Below are positions 25,157-36,750 of a DNA stretch of 64,000 bases, piece by piece; position 1 is the first letter of the stretch, and every line of letters begins with the position of its first letter. The position numbers and the translations under genes were made by a program. The stretch covers positions 1-64,000 of the forward strand of contig JAHNUO010000003.1 in assembly GCA_019787685.1 (NCBI GenBank), read 5' to 3'. The DNA is from Chiua virens (lineage: Eukaryota > Basidiomycota > Agaricomycetes > Boletales > Boletaceae). The notes below the pieces were generated by a model, which made no database searches, had not been told where the DNA came from, and saw only the letters and a list, made by a program, of their open reading frames with translations.

Positions 25157-25453
25157 TTATGATAGACCTCTTAACACTTCGTCAAGTTCGCATTGAACCT
25201 TCTGTATCTCGACGCCTTTCCTTTGCAACTCCCCGCTGTTGTACACCCTTAGAGCTCCCCGGGTTTCGTTGACGAACTCATGTGACCTCTCTGTCGACCT
25301 CAACGACTCGGAAGACTCGGTGGTATCATGATTGACACCGGATGAGGAATCCCGGGGAGCGACGGTGGACAAGTCTACGCCAGATGCGCGCAGGAAAGCA
25401 AGGTCGCGGAGAGTATCGCTGAGTGGAAGGGGTTTGGCCTTGGAAGATGACAT
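25157..25453 (-). CDS. Small hypothetical protein, about 98 aa
   Basis: A single-exon minus-strand frame starts at MSSSKAKPLPLSD, with an upstream in-frame ATG also available at 25468. It has a polar middle rich in Ser/Glu and a helical, coiled-coil-like end ('GVEIQKVQCELDEVLRGL'). The helix-forming C-terminus and the position between two real genes favour a true small gene. No family is recognised. It is divergent from the BTB gene, with about 190 bp between starts. Confidence 0.5.
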   Translation of the reverse strand: MSSSKAKPLPLSDTLRDLAFLRASGVDLSTVAPRDSSSGVNHDTTESSESLRSTERSHEFVNETRGALRVYNSGELQRKGVEIQKVQCELDEVLRGLS

Positions 25454-25644
25454 TGTGGACAAGGACAAGTTCGCGGCCTGGGTAACTGACTTTATGTGTA
25501 TAAAAGTAGCGCGTTCAAATGTCTATCTTGTCTTCGTCCACCACTCATCGACATTAATATTGTTACCAGCCCACGACTGCTACTCCGTATACCTTCTCAG
25601 AATCGGAACACTTGTCCGGTTATACCTTTTTTTTTTCAGCCCTC

Positions 25645-26619
25645 ATGGCATCTGCATCGGAAGACCGTCCTGCTCCTTCAGCAGAGGAGAATACCACTAC
25701 ATCACCACCTCTCAAAGTCGAGCCCACGACGCACTCTGCGTTCGACTCTCCTGACGCAGATGTCGTCCTAGTCTCCCGCGACCTTGTTCGCTTCCGGATG
25801 CACTCTTTTACCCTAAAGACCACTTCAGGCTGGTTTCGTTCCCTCTTCTCGCTCCCCCGTCCCTCTACGTCAAGCCCAGAAATCACGAGCGCTGTGGCTG
25901 ATGGCAGCGAGCGACGGTCTGTGTTGAATCCGTCGATTGCAAATCCAGAGACGATCCACCTCGACGAAGACTCGACCACGCTCGAGCTCTTATTCCGCAT
26001 GATCAGTGGTCTTCCCATCGAACCAGTCACGTCATTCGATACTGTCGACGCCCTCTTATTTGCTACCGAGAAATATGAGATGCCAGGCCCAACCTCGCTC
26101 GTGCGCATTGCGGTCCTCACACCGCCTCTCGCAGACCAGCCTCTCCGGCTGTATGCCGCCGCATCTCGTTGTGGATGGACGGAGGAGGCCAAAGTTGCCT
26201 CGCAGAGGACGCTTTCCATCAACCTATGGCAGGATGAAAACTGGGAGATGCTCGCCAAGATTGACGTGCGCTCTGCGCTCATCCTGTTGAAACTGCATCG
26301 GTCGCGGAAAGAGGAACTGCGCAAGAAACTAGACGAGCACCCGTTCGTCAATGCGAATCCGGCGTCGTACTGCTCAAGGTGCCGGCGGCAGACGGACCAT
26401 CACGCGTGGCGAGAGCTCAAACATCGGCTCATTACGGAGATGGATCATAGACCGTCGGGGGACACTATCGTGGACATTGGACTGACGGAATGGGCGGAGG
26501 CCAAGGCGTGTTGGGAGGCGAAATGCCCGCACACGGATTGTGCGATAGTGCAGTATGACAAGACGGAGACAATGCGATTGATTAGGGAGTGTATCGAAAG
26601 TCTACCAAAGACGACTTAG
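25645..26619 (+). CDS. BTB/POZ domain protein
   Basis: This is an intronless 324-residue protein. I chose the ATG at 25645 because the upstream in-frame stretch passes through a polypyrimidine run. After a disordered, acidic and proline-rich leader, residues about 35-75 match a BTB fold start ('DVVLVSRDLVRFRMHSFTLK'). 'SGWFRSLFSLP' and, after a loop, 'TTLELLFRMISGLPI' and 'DALLFATEKYEM' complete it. The C-terminal half is helical with two Cys pairs ('YCSRCRRQTDHH' and 'CPHTDC'), which may bind zinc. Fungal BTB proteins of this type are usually uncharacterised; a Cullin-3 adaptor role is possible but not shown. Confidence 0.75.
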   Translation: MASASEDRPAPSAEENTTTSPPLKVEPTTHSAFDSPDADVVLVSRDLVRFRMHSFTLKTTSGWFRSLFSLPRPSTSSPEITSAVADGSERRSVLNPSIANPETIHLDEDSTTLELLFRMISGLPIEPVTSFDTVDALLFATEKYEMPGPTSLVRIAVLTPPLADQPLRLYAAASRCGWTEEAKVASQRTLSINLWQDENWEMLAKIDVRSALILLKLHRSRKEELRKKLDEHPFVNANPASYCSRCRRQTDHHAWRELKHRLITEMDHRPSGDTIVDIGLTEWAEAKACWEAKCPHTDCAIVQYDKTETMRLIRECIESLPKTT

Positions 26620-26666
26620 ACTACAAATTACATAAGTAATCACATCCTTGACAAAAAACTTTGAAG

Positions 26667-27882
26667 ATGCTCGCGTCCACGTCGCGTTGGTTGTCGAGGG
26701 CTGCAAAGTCTCGCTCGTTTTTCACCGCCTCGCTCCTCAGAACGCCCAATGAACCCCCCAAACCACCGCGGCCGATAGATGACTCAACATCGGCCCTTGA
26801 CTACAAAAGTACGCAGAGAACACGTCCACCACCTCTCCCGGTGTCCGACATTCCGCGTTCGAGGAGCGCAGAAGAAGCCGTGACCAACATCCTATACAAC
26901 ACTCCTCCTCCAAACCTGCAGCCCTATAAAAAGTTGGTTCCTCTTTTTCGTTCAACACCAAGTCGCCGATCGAGGTTTCTAGACATATCCTCAATTGTCT
27001 CGTTCAAAATGAACCTGGGGTCTTGTCTCGCGTGTCTAGCATCTTGGCCGGACGAGGGTTCAATATTGATTCTCTGGTCGTCTGTCGAACCGAAATACGC
27101 GACTTGAGTCGCATGTCCATTGTCATCAGTGGACAGGACAGCGTCGTCGAACAAGCTCGCCGACAGCTCGAGGATCTCGTGCGTCCCTCCTTTGCATTTC
27201 AGCGGCCCTTCTGACCATTAAAAACCCGTATTGTCAGGTTCCCGTGTGGGCTGTTCTCGACTACACCGACACCCGCGTCATCTCGCGCGAGTTACTTCTC
27301 GTCAAAGTATCCATCCTTGGACCCGAGTACCTCGAAGACCAATTCGTCGGTGGACCCTCGCATGATCCTCGTCAGAGCTCCCCCCATTCAACCGCGTCCT
27401 CCTCCATCTCCGCCAGCGCAATCAAAGCCGGACGCGAGGCGATCCTCGCACACAACTTTGAACGGAGTGGCCACCCGGAGACACCCGTCGTCACTGAGCC
27501 CCACCCAACCCCGCTTCCACTCACCGCTTCTGAAGCCCTCCGGCTCAAACACCAGCACCTCCAGTCCATCTCTGTCCTCGCCAACCAATTCGGCGCGAAG
27601 ATCGTGGACGTGAGCGATAACAGTCTCATCGTCGAGTTAACGGCCAAGACGAATCGCGTGGTGGCATTTTTGAATTTGTTGAAGCCGTTTGGGATTTTGG
27701 AGAGTGCGAGAACAGGTGGGTGGTTTTCGTCCTCAGGCGTGTTGTTTGAATGTTGAACGTTTACTTTTGAACCAGGTTTGATGGCAATGCCGAGGACGCC
27801 GATTGCGAGGTCGGGCGATGACGCAGACGATGTCTCCGAGGAAGGGGGTGCTGTGGATGCTAGCTTGCTTCCCCCAGGCTAA
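26667..27882 (+). CDS. ILV6: Acetolactate synthase regulatory (small) subunit, mitochondrial
   Basis: This is the regulatory partner of the Ilv2 catalytic subunit in valine/leucine/isoleucine synthesis; it mediates valine feedback. The start MLASTSRWLSRAAKSRSFF is a typical mitochondrial presequence. The ACT domain is assembled across an intron at about 26933-26974: 'HILNCLVQNEPGVLSRV', 'SILAGRGFNIDSL', 'MSIVISGQ', 'VVEQARRQLEDL'. A second intron (about 27180-27239) joins to 'VPVWAVLDYTD' and the C-terminal ACT-like region ('LLLVKVSILG', 'LANQFGAKIVDVSDNSLIVELT', 'LLKPFGILE'). A third joins 'ARTG' to 'LMAMPRTP', and the stop is at 27880. Everything splices in frame, and length and order match the family. 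Confidence 0.93.
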
Positions 27883-28264
27883 TCCAACCGGATCTCGGGA
27901 AATCGACTAATGCTGCATGTATGAAGTGATATAAAGAGATATTTCTGACGCTGGAATAGATGTGGTGCACGATCTGTCTATACCTGAGGTTCCAAATACA
28001 AAGCTCACGGCAAAGGATATTGATCCTTTATTTTCTGGGCCGTGGAATAAAATCTGCACGGAAACAAAGTGGGATGACCTTCGGGGTCCTGGCATGGTGC
28101 TCCTTCAGGTATCCCATCTACGAAGATTATCGATCAAAGTCGGACTCGTCGACAGGACACAAGTCATATAACACACAGGGACAGGTAGCGGTTTGAACCT
28201 GCGAAAGCTGTATCAAACGGCTACCGCTAAGTGTCCCAAGAGCTAGGTCGGGGAGGAAACCTGC
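27883..28264. other. Intergenic between ILV6 and the P450 array
   Basis: A 69-codon plus-strand open frame (27962-28171) contains 'SIPEVPNTKL' and 'KWDDLRGPG', but no start context or family supports it. Otherwise this is the 3' side of ILV6 and the edge of the duplicated P450 unit. Confidence 0.35.
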
Positions 28265-30612
28265 AGCCGGATTACGAACCTCTGACATGGCCAGCAGTGA
28301 CGGCGTCGCCGCAAGTACAGTGACTAATTGAGTGAAGGTGAAGCAATGCTTACTAGTCCGACAGAGTTTGTTCTATTACAGGTAATTATGTACAGAGTAG
28401 AATTTTCACTTTGAGATATAGAACATGGCCAAGTGGTACGTACAACCTTTACATTCAATATACAGCCCTGTCGACGCTTCCCTCGACAGCGCAGAGGTAC
28501 ACGGGTTTCCCCTTCATTCTGGGCCCGCGAGCAAGCTTAAAAATTTGTCCGACCGCGCTCTCATCCTACAAGAGGTAGGCAGTGCACGCCTGGCACCACA
28601 GGGACATCCACATGGTAAGGATCTCACTGAATAGTAGGCACATGCGTAGGAAGCCGAACATACCGGACAAACAGTGTGTGGTAGAACTCCAGCACTGGCT
28701 TGACTTCCTCCCCCGCGTCATTCACAGGCTTGTTAATGTCGAAACACGCCAAGATGTGCGCAATCATGATGAAAAGGCTTGATGAGCCAACATGGCGTCC
28801 TGGACATGTCCTGTTGGAGGGACACGTAAATCAATCCACCACCGATTTGAGGGCGAAATTCTGCTAACCGTCTTCCCCACCCGAACATCGTCGACTCGAT
28901 GGTGTCCCGTGCTATAGCACTACCCGGCGTCGTGAGCAAGAACCGAGAAGGATCGAAAACCTCCGGGTTTGGGAATGCATCAGGATCCCTCAAAACCGCC
29001 CTTTATCAAATGTGCATAAACACGGGACATGATGGGATAGAGATTCGAACTCACCAAGTGTTGCCCATTATCGTCGACCCCTTTGGAATCCGATAACCGA
29101 GGTACTCGTCATCTTCGGTAACCATGTGAGGAAGACCTTGAGGTGTTGTGTGAATACCGTACCTCGGAATTGAAGCAACTAGAAACAAGTCTTACCAAGT
29201 GGTGCGACTACGCTCCACCGGAACACCTCGAGGACAATGCAGTCGATAAATGGTAACGACGAGCGATCATCAAAGGATGGCAGACGGTCCTGGCCTAGCA
29301 CCGAGTCCAGCTCGCTTTGGGCGCGGCGTTGTATTTCGGGGTGCAAGACCATGGAACCGATGAAAGTATTCATGAAAGAAACGCTCTTGATTGATCTGAG
29401 ACGAGGAAAGAGTACCGGAACCTAGGAACTTACCGAATCCATAGCGGCGCCATACATGACGGCAGCTGTATCACGAATAAGTCCTGCTTGATGTGAATGC
29501 TCCAGATCCTCCTCTGGCGGGAGCTCGCTCAAAAGGGTAGATATAAACGATGGACTGGCTGTGCCTGCTGCCTGTCATGCAAAGAATATTGACAACGCTA
29601 TGAGTGGTCTTTGTGAAGATGGAAGTAAACGTACCATCTGACTGCGGACCATGTTAAATGGTATGGACCGGAGACGCTCGCTTATCGCTCTAGTTTCTGC
29701 CGCATCCTTCTGAAACCCACCACCTGGCAACCAACTAGGATAATATTTCACTGCGATATCATTGGACAGAGCGCTGGGTATGAAAAGGTGGCCACCTACA
29801 GAACGGCACTAAGTCGACTAGATAGGGTGGATTTCTGGGAACTTCGAGTGCATCTTGAACGACCTTCAGGAGACTGTCATCTAGGTCTTTGACTTCATGA
29901 CCATAACATATCCGCAGAATAGAGGACGCGACGCTCCTGAAGACTGAAAGTGAATTCTGAATCTGCTGCGAGAAACAAGCCTTACAGACTAACGAGCGCA
30001 GGCCAGTCATCAGGGTTGGCGATCAGATTTCTGACCAAAGTTCGCGTGCTCTCCACTTGGACGTGCTGCCAATCCTTGATTCGTGCAAGAAAGTAACGCT
30101 GAGCCAAGGAACGTCGCTCCTTGTGTGGTTCCCCTGAGATGAGACTGAAAGCCCAGTTGATACCCGAACTGAAACACAGGCGGGATTCAAGTTGAATGTA
30201 ACGTCAAGCGTAAAAGGAATTCTTACAGTTCAACAAGCATGGGCATTCTCGGTCGATCTGAATAAATGGCTGCGCGCTTATCCATGAGGTCGCGCGTTGC
30301 CTGTACCGTGTTTAGAATGATCATATGCTTCCCGAATATTTCGAGATGCATAATTCCACCTATCACTCCATTCAGAACGACAAATGGGCGGTGGAGAAAT
30401 GAATGTGTGCACCATAGTCTTCGCGCCATTTTACATAGGTCCTGGCCTGCTCGGTATCGCTCTTTGGGAGGTCTTGAAGGTTGCCTACCAAAAAGAGTCC
30501 TTTGGGTCCAGGAGGAAGACGTTTCGCACGTCCCCGGAGCAGAAAGTGGCGGAGAACAATGAGCGCTGCGATCGTCACAGGAAGATAGACAAGGGAAGGG
30601 GCCATGGTAGAA
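28265..30612. repeat. Segmental duplication, unit A (pairs with 31138-33613)
   Basis: This unit carries P450 copy 2 and about 250 bp of 3' flank. Over 29461-29940 it aligns base for base with 32461-32940 (offset 3000), with about a dozen differences in 480 bp including introns. The similarity stops a few bases upstream of the P450 ATG. The 3' flank differs by about 100 bp that unit B has and unit A lacks (around 31240-31345). Confidence 0.8.
28514..30605 (-). CDS. Cytochrome P450 (tandem array, copy 2)
   Basis: This is a membrane-anchored haem-thiolate monooxygenase needing P450 reductase. The ATG at 30605 gives a hydrophobic anchor and 'RLPPGPKGLFLVGNL'. A 53-nt intron after 'KWREDYG' restores frame to 'GIMHLEIFG'. 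The I-helix region reads 'MYGAAMDS', then 'SVSFMNTF' after splicing. The K-helix is EVFRW, the PERF-like motif is FDPSRF, and the haem site is FGWGRR-TCPGRH across an intron. The last exon encodes 'MRARSDK...LLAGPE' (stop 28514). Similar fungal proteins are often labelled O-methylsterigmatocystin oxidoreductase-like (CYP64 clan), but no substrate can be inferred. No polyketide or terpene backbone gene is nearby. All exons are in frame by eye. Confidence 0.88.
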
Positions 30613-30869
30613 GGCTAGTAACACCTTCACAGCTTCCATTTCCCTTTACATAAAGAGGCGGTGAACTTGAAGGGTCGACTCGAATGAATACGAGCTTGGG
30701 AAGAGTTCATGATGCATCGATGCAAGACCCTCCAATACCAGCATATCCTTTAGCATCCCAAATTCCCATCTAGTACCCGTACGAAATCGAGAACGAAGCT
30801 GATTAGTACAGAACATTTCATCACTGGGATTCACATCAATTACAACATCTCAGATGACTAAAACCCACT

Positions 30870-31080
30870 AAGTATACATACAATTTTGACATCCAATACA
30901 CAGTCCCTTCGACGCTTCTCTCGAAGGAGCAATGTCATTGTGTAGATAGCGCCCTCTTTCATTCTGGGCGTGCAAGTAAGCTTGTAATCTTGTCTGACCG
31001 GATTCTTATTCTACAAGGGGTGGGCAGCGCGCGCCTAGATATCGTCATATGTTATGAGCAAATCACCGATCGTGCAGGAG
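30870..31080 (-). pseudogene. Relic of a P450 last exon
   Basis: Between P450 copies 2 and 3, positions 30959-31016 match the final exon of P450 copy 4, including the stop context and acceptor site (CTTGTAG). The flanks match too: 30870-30955 matches the sequence just 3' of copy 4 (about 33930-34015), and about 31030-31078 matches intron sequence near 34090-34135. No other exons remain. It looks like a leftover of a further tandem copy deleted by unequal exchange. Confidence 0.75.
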
Positions 31081-31137
31081 CCGAACCAGGTAAAGGACCT
31101 ACGAAAGCTGTGGTCAGGCGAGGAAACCTATAGCTGG

Positions 31138-33613
31138 AATATTATGAACCTCTGACATGGCCAGCAGTGACGGTCGAAACGCGTCGCCGCAAGTACAGTG
31201 ACTAACTGAGTGAAGGTCAAGTGGTGCTTACTAGTAGGGATCTGGCTTCTTATTTTGACGACTTGCGTATTCTCGTATGGATGTAGCACCACACGGACAT
31301 CATTTGCGAGGAAATCTGGTCTCTCGCCGTGCCCAAGGCATCCGATTATATAAACGACAGAGTTTGTTCTCTCTTACAGGCAATGATGTACAGAGTAGAA
31401 GTTTCACTTCGAGATGTAGAGCATGGCCAAGTAGTACCTACAACCTTCACATTCAATATACAGCCCCGTCGACACTTCCCTCGAAAAAGTAAAGGTACAT
31501 AGTATGGGTCTCTCCTTCATTCTGGGCACGCGAGCAAGCTTAAAATTTTGTCCGACCGCGCTCTTATCCTACAAGAAGTAGGCAGTGCGCGCCTGTGCCA
31601 CAGGGGAATCCACATGGTGAGCATCTCACCGAATGGTAGGCACATGCGTAGGAAGCCGAACATACCGGACAAATACTTTGTGGTAGAACTCCAGCACTGG
31701 CTTGACTTCCTCCCCCGCGTCATTCACAGGCTTGCTAATGTCGAAGCACGCCAAGATGTGCGCAATCATGATGAAAAGGCTTGATGAGCCAACGTGGCGT
31801 CCTGGACATGTCCTGTTGGAGGGGCATGTAAATCAATCCACCACTCGTTTGAGGGAAATTCTACTAACCGTCTTCCCCACCCGAACACCATTGACTCGAT
31901 GGTGTCCCGTGCTATAGCACTACCTGGCGTCGAGAACAGGAACCGAGAAGGATCGAAAACGTCTGGGTTTGGGAATGCATCGGGATCCCTCAAAACTGCC
32001 CTTTATCAAATGTGCATGAAAACAGGACATGATGGGATAGAGATTCGAACTCACCAAGTGTTGCCCACTATCGTCGACCCTTTTGGAATCCGATACCCGA
32101 GGTACTCGTCGTCTTCGGTAACCATGTGAGGAAGACCTTGAGGTGTTCTATGAATACCGTACCTCGGAATGGAAGTCACAAGAAATAAGTCTTACCAAGT
32201 GGTGTGACTACGTTCCACCGCAATACCTCGAGGACAATGCAGTCGGTAAATGGTAATGATGAGCGATCGTCAAAGGATGGCAGACGGTCTTGGTCTAGCA
32301 CCGAATCCAGCTCGCTTTGGGCTCGGCGCTGCACTTCGGGGTGTAAGACCATGGAGCCGATGAAAGTATTCATTAAAGAGACGCTCTTGACTGATCTGAG
32401 ACGAGGAAAGAGTACCGGAACCTAGGAACTTACAGAATCCATGGCAGCGCCATACATGACGGCAACTGCATCACGAATTAGTCCTGCTTGATGTGAATGC
32501 TCCAGATCCTCCTCTGGCGGGAGCTCGCTCAAAAGGGTAGATATAAACGATGGACTGGCTGTGCCTGCTGCCTGTCATGCAAAGAATATTGACAACGCTA
32601 TGAGTAGTCTTTGTAAAGATGGAAGTAAACGTACCATCTGACTGCGGACCATGTTAAATGGTATGGATCGGAGACGCTCGCTTATCGCCCTAGTTTCTGC
32701 CGCATCCTTCTGAAACCCACCACCTGGCGACCAACTAGGATAGTATTTCACTGCGATATCATTGGACAGAGCGCTGGGTATGAAAAGGTGGCCACCTACA
32801 GAACGGCACTAAGTCGACTAGATAGGGTGGGTTTCTGGGAACTTCGAGTGCATCTTGAACGACCTTCAAGAGACTGTCATCTAGGTCTTTGACTTCATGG
32901 CCATAACATATCCGCAGAATAGAGGACGCGACGCTCCTGAAGGACTGAAAGTGAATTCTGAATCTTCTGCGAGAAACAAGCCTTACAGACTAACGAGCGC
33001 AGGCCAGTCATCAGGGTTGGCGATCAGATTTCTGACCAAAGTTCGCGCGCTCTCCACTTGTACGTACTGCCAATCCTTGATTCGTGCAAGAAAGTAACGC
33101 TGAGCCAAGGAATGTCGTTCCTTGTGTGGTTCCCCTGAGATAAGACTGAAAGCCCAGTTGATACCTGAACTGAAACACGGACGAGATTCAAGTTGAAAGT
33201 AACGTCATGTGCAAAAGGAATTCTTACAGTTCAACAAGCATGGGTATCCTCGGTCGTTCTGAATAGATGGCTGCGCGCTTATCCATGAGGTCGCGCGCTG
33301 CTTGTACCGTGTTTAGAATGATCATATGCTTCCCGAATATCTCGAGATGCATGATTCCACCTATCACTTCATTCAGAACGACAAATAGGCGGTGGAGAAA
33401 TGAATGTGTGCACCATAGTCTTCGCGCCATTTCACATAGGTCCTGGCGCGCTCAGCATCGCTCTTTGGGAGGTCTTGAAGGTTGCCTACCAAAAAGAGTC
33501 CTTTTGGTCCAGGAGGAAGACGTTTCGCATGTCCCCGGAGCAGAAATTGGCGGAGAACAATGAACGCTGCGACTGTCACAGGAAGATAAATAAAAAAGGG
33601 GGTCATGGTAGAA
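31138..33613. repeat. Segmental duplication, unit B (pairs with 28265-30612)
   Basis: This unit carries P450 copy 3 with its 3' flank. The near-identical core (about 32460-32940) includes introns, while the first exon region is visibly more diverged (roughly nine in ten bases shared). Confidence 0.8.
31517..33606 (-). CDS. Cytochrome P450 (tandem array, copy 3)
   Basis: It has the same exon plan as copy 2. The ATG at 33606 (MTPFFIYLPVTVAAF) starts the anchor, followed by LPPGPKG, the 53-nt first intron, 'EPHKERRSLAQRYF', I-helix exons, the K-helix EVLRW, 'FDPSRF', FGWGRR-TCPGRH and the last exon 'IRARSDK...LLACPE' (stop 31517). One extra base relative to copy 2 near 32943 falls inside an intron, so it does not break the gene. 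This also supports the acceptor choice (CTTCAG) for that intron. An upstream in-frame ATG at 33651 would add 15 polar residues before the anchor and is less likely. Substrate unknown. Confidence 0.88.
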
Positions 33614-34017
33614 GACGAGTCGTCTCCAAGCTCACCACCATCTCTTTTCAAAATAAGTACTATGCCAGTTGTAAGTCGGCCATTTCCGACAATCTAGAAC
33701 GCGATAAGGAAGTGGAGTTATAACGTTGGGTTGTGACTGGAAGGTGTCACTAACAATATTGAACATGACGAGCCTGGGAAATCTACGCGGTTCATGATGC
33801 AAGACCGGAGTCCAATACTAGCATATCACTTCACGTCCCAGATTCATATCTAGTACTCGTAGTATGAAATCGAGACTTCAGTTTTGTCACTCCAGATCCT
33901 CAAGTACAATGAGCCAGAGATATTGAACACACTAAGTATAAATACAATCTTGACATCCAATGCACAGCCTCTTCGACACTTCTCTCGAAGGAGTAATGGT
34001 GCAGATAGGGCTCCTTT

Positions 34018-36084
34018 TCATTCTGGACGTGCAAGTAAACTTGTAATCTTGTCTGACCGCATTCTTATCCTACAAGGGGTGGGAAGTGCGCGCCTAGATA
34101 TCAATGTTATGAGCAAATCACCGATCGTGCAGGGAGCCGAACATACCGGACAAATGTTTTGTGATAGAACTCGAGCACCGGCTCGACTTCCTCCCCCGCT
34201 TCATTCACAGGCTTCTTGATGTCGAAACACGCCAAGATATGCGCTATCATGATGAAAAGACTTGAGTAGCCAACGTGGCGTCCTGGACATGTGCTATTAG
34301 CGGGGGGATGTATATCAACGAATTGTCCATTTGACAAGATAATCTGTTTACCGTCTTCCCCATCCGTAAACTGTCGCTTCGATGGTCTCCCGTGCTGTAA
34401 CACTACCTGGTGTCGTGAGCAAGAACCGAGAAGGATCGAAAACCTCTGGGTTTGGGAATGCATCAGGATCCCTCAAAACTGCCCTTTATCAAATGTGCAT
34501 AAACACGGGACATGATGGGATAGAGATTCGAGCTCACCAAGTGTTGCCCATTATCGTCGACCCCTTTGGAATCCGATAATCGAGGTACTCGTCATCTTCG
34601 GTAACCATGTGAGGAAAACCTGGAGGTGTTGGGTGAGTCACATGAGGTTGAAGTAATTGGGCACAAGTCGTACCAAGTGGTGTAATTACATTCCACCGAA
34701 AAACCTCGAGGACGATGCAGTCGATGAATGGTAATAACGAGCGATCGTCAAAGGATGGCAGACGGTCTTGGCCTAGCACCAAGTCCAGCTCGCTTTGGGC
34801 TCGGCGTTGTATTTCAGGGTGCAAGACCATGGTACCAAAGAAAGTATACATGAAAGAGACAGTCTCGATCGATCTGAGTCGAGGTAAGAGCACAGAAGCT
34901 CAGAAGCTTACAGAATCCATGGCAGCGCCATACATGACGGCAGCCGTATCACGAATTATTCCGGCTCGATGTGAGTGTTCCAGATCTTCTTCTGGGGGCA
35001 GCTCGCTCAAAAGGGTGGATATAAACGATGGACTGGCTGTGCCTGATGCCTATCATGTAAAAATATCGACAGAATTGAGTAGTGTTTGGAAAACCGAGGT
35101 AAACATACCATCTGACTGCGGACCATGTTAAATGGTGTGTAGCGAAGTCGCCCGTTCATCGCCCTAGTTTCTGCCGCATCCTTCTGAAACTGACCACCTG
35201 GCAACCAACTAGGATAATATTTCACTATAATATTATTGGTCAGAGGGTTGTATACGAAGGGACTGACTACTTGCGGAGCGGTAGCAAGTCGACTAGATAG
35301 GGTCCGTTACGAGGAACTTCAAGTGCTTCTTGAACGATCTTCAGGAGACTATCGTCTATCTTTGTGACTTCATGACCATAACATATCCGCAGCACAGAGG
35401 ACGCGATGCTCCTGAAGAGATAGATGAGAATTCTAAATCTGCTGAGGGAACAAGGATTCAAGTTACAGGCTAGTGAGCGCAGCCCAGTCATCAGGTTTTG
35501 CAATCAAATTTCTGAGAAGAGTTCGTGAACTTTCCACTTGGACGTGCTGCCAATCCTTGATTTGAGCAAGGAAGTAGCGTTGAGCCAAGGAACGTCGTTC
35601 TTTGTGCGGTTCCCCTGAGATAATACTGAGAATCCAGTCGTTACCCGCACTGAAACGGCGTCGTTATCCCAGGTAACGTGGTGTGCAAAAAGCATCCCTA
35701 CAGTTCAACAAACATAGGCATTCGCGGTCGATTTGAGTAAGTGGCTGCGCGCTTATCCATGAGATCGCGCGTTGCCTGTACCGTGTTTAGAATGATCATA
35801 TGCTTCCCGAATATTTCGAGATGCATGATTCCACCTGATAATCACCTCATTCAGAACAATAAATGGGCGATAGAGAAATGAATATGTGCACCATAATCCT
35901 CGCGCCATTTCACATAGGTCCTGGCCTGCTCGGCATCACTCTTTGGCAGGTCTTGAAGGTTGCCCACCAAGCAGAGTCCTTTGGGTCCAGGAGGGAGATG
36001 TTTTGCACGTCCCCGGAGTAAAAAGTGGTAGAGAACAACAAGCGCTGCGACTGTCACGGGAAGATAGATAAGAGTAGGGGCCAT
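34018..36084 (-). CDS. Cytochrome P450 (tandem array, copy 4)
   Basis: This is the most upstream member of the array in transcription order and the most diverged of copies 2-4. The ATG at 36084 gives MAPTLIYLPVTVAAL and LPPGPKG. Later come 'GEPHKERRSLAQRYFL' (in frame, unlike copy 1), the K-helix EVFRW, 'GFPHMVTEDDEYLDYRIPKGS', and the haem motif across the usual intron with TCPGRH. The final exon encodes 'IRMRSDK...LLARPE' (stop 34018). Introns sit at the same places as in the other copies. The nearest gene upstream is an unrelated 7TM protein, so the array holds P450s only. Confidence 0.88.
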
Positions 36085-36750
36085 GGTTAATGTTGAGGGA
36101 GAATTGGTCGTCTGGGTTGCATCTCCACACTCACCGCCGTTTCTTTAAGTCAAAACACGTTATGCCCCTTAAAAGGGAATACATATAATATGGACTATTC
36201 ACGCGCGGAGGACGGTGTAATCTGTCCAGAAAGCAACACACGATGCCAGGCGTAAGGCGGAGATACATAGGCTCGGGATTTGAAGCTTAATGAAGCTTGA
36301 CATGAATCAGTGTGCAACAAGTGTGCAATTACCAATACGTGTGAGAGAATCCAGCTTGGTTGCAATTTGATCCGAGGCGCCTGGCATTTCCAACCTCAAT
36401 AAGTTATTGTGATCTTGTTTATTTTCTGATCAGCTTATCGCCTCCTAATCACCATCAATGGCCCAGAAGTTTCAACATATTGTTCAACAGGTCAAGTCAC
36501 GTTCGGTCATCAGATTAGTTGCGACTGTGGATGTGCTTGAAGGTGCCACTTATTGAGAGAGGGTATGACACGGCGAACGGATTGCAATGTTTGTTGTCGT
36601 CTAGTGTACATGTTTTACCTTCTGCGAGCAATACAATTACGGTCCACGTTGACTCTGCAGGTGCTGATCAGCTGAGCGCTGATCACTGATCAACCTAGCT
36701 GCCATCCAGAGTGTACTCCTAGCTTCTTGTCCTTGGGGACCAGATACGTA
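36085..36750. other. Intergenic upstream of P450 copy 4
   Basis: No coding signal is seen. Around 36663-36692 there is a dense set of overlapping TGATCA words around AGCGCT, partly palindromic. It may be a regulatory site but is unsupported. Confidence 0.35.

Noticed and set aside
25620..26351. A 243-codon minus-strand frame
   Set aside because: It is antisense to the BTB gene with no family support.
28265..36084. Secondary-metabolite gene cluster
   Set aside because: Only P450 genes repeat here. No polyketide synthase, NRPS, terpene synthase, transferase or cluster regulator is visible within the window.
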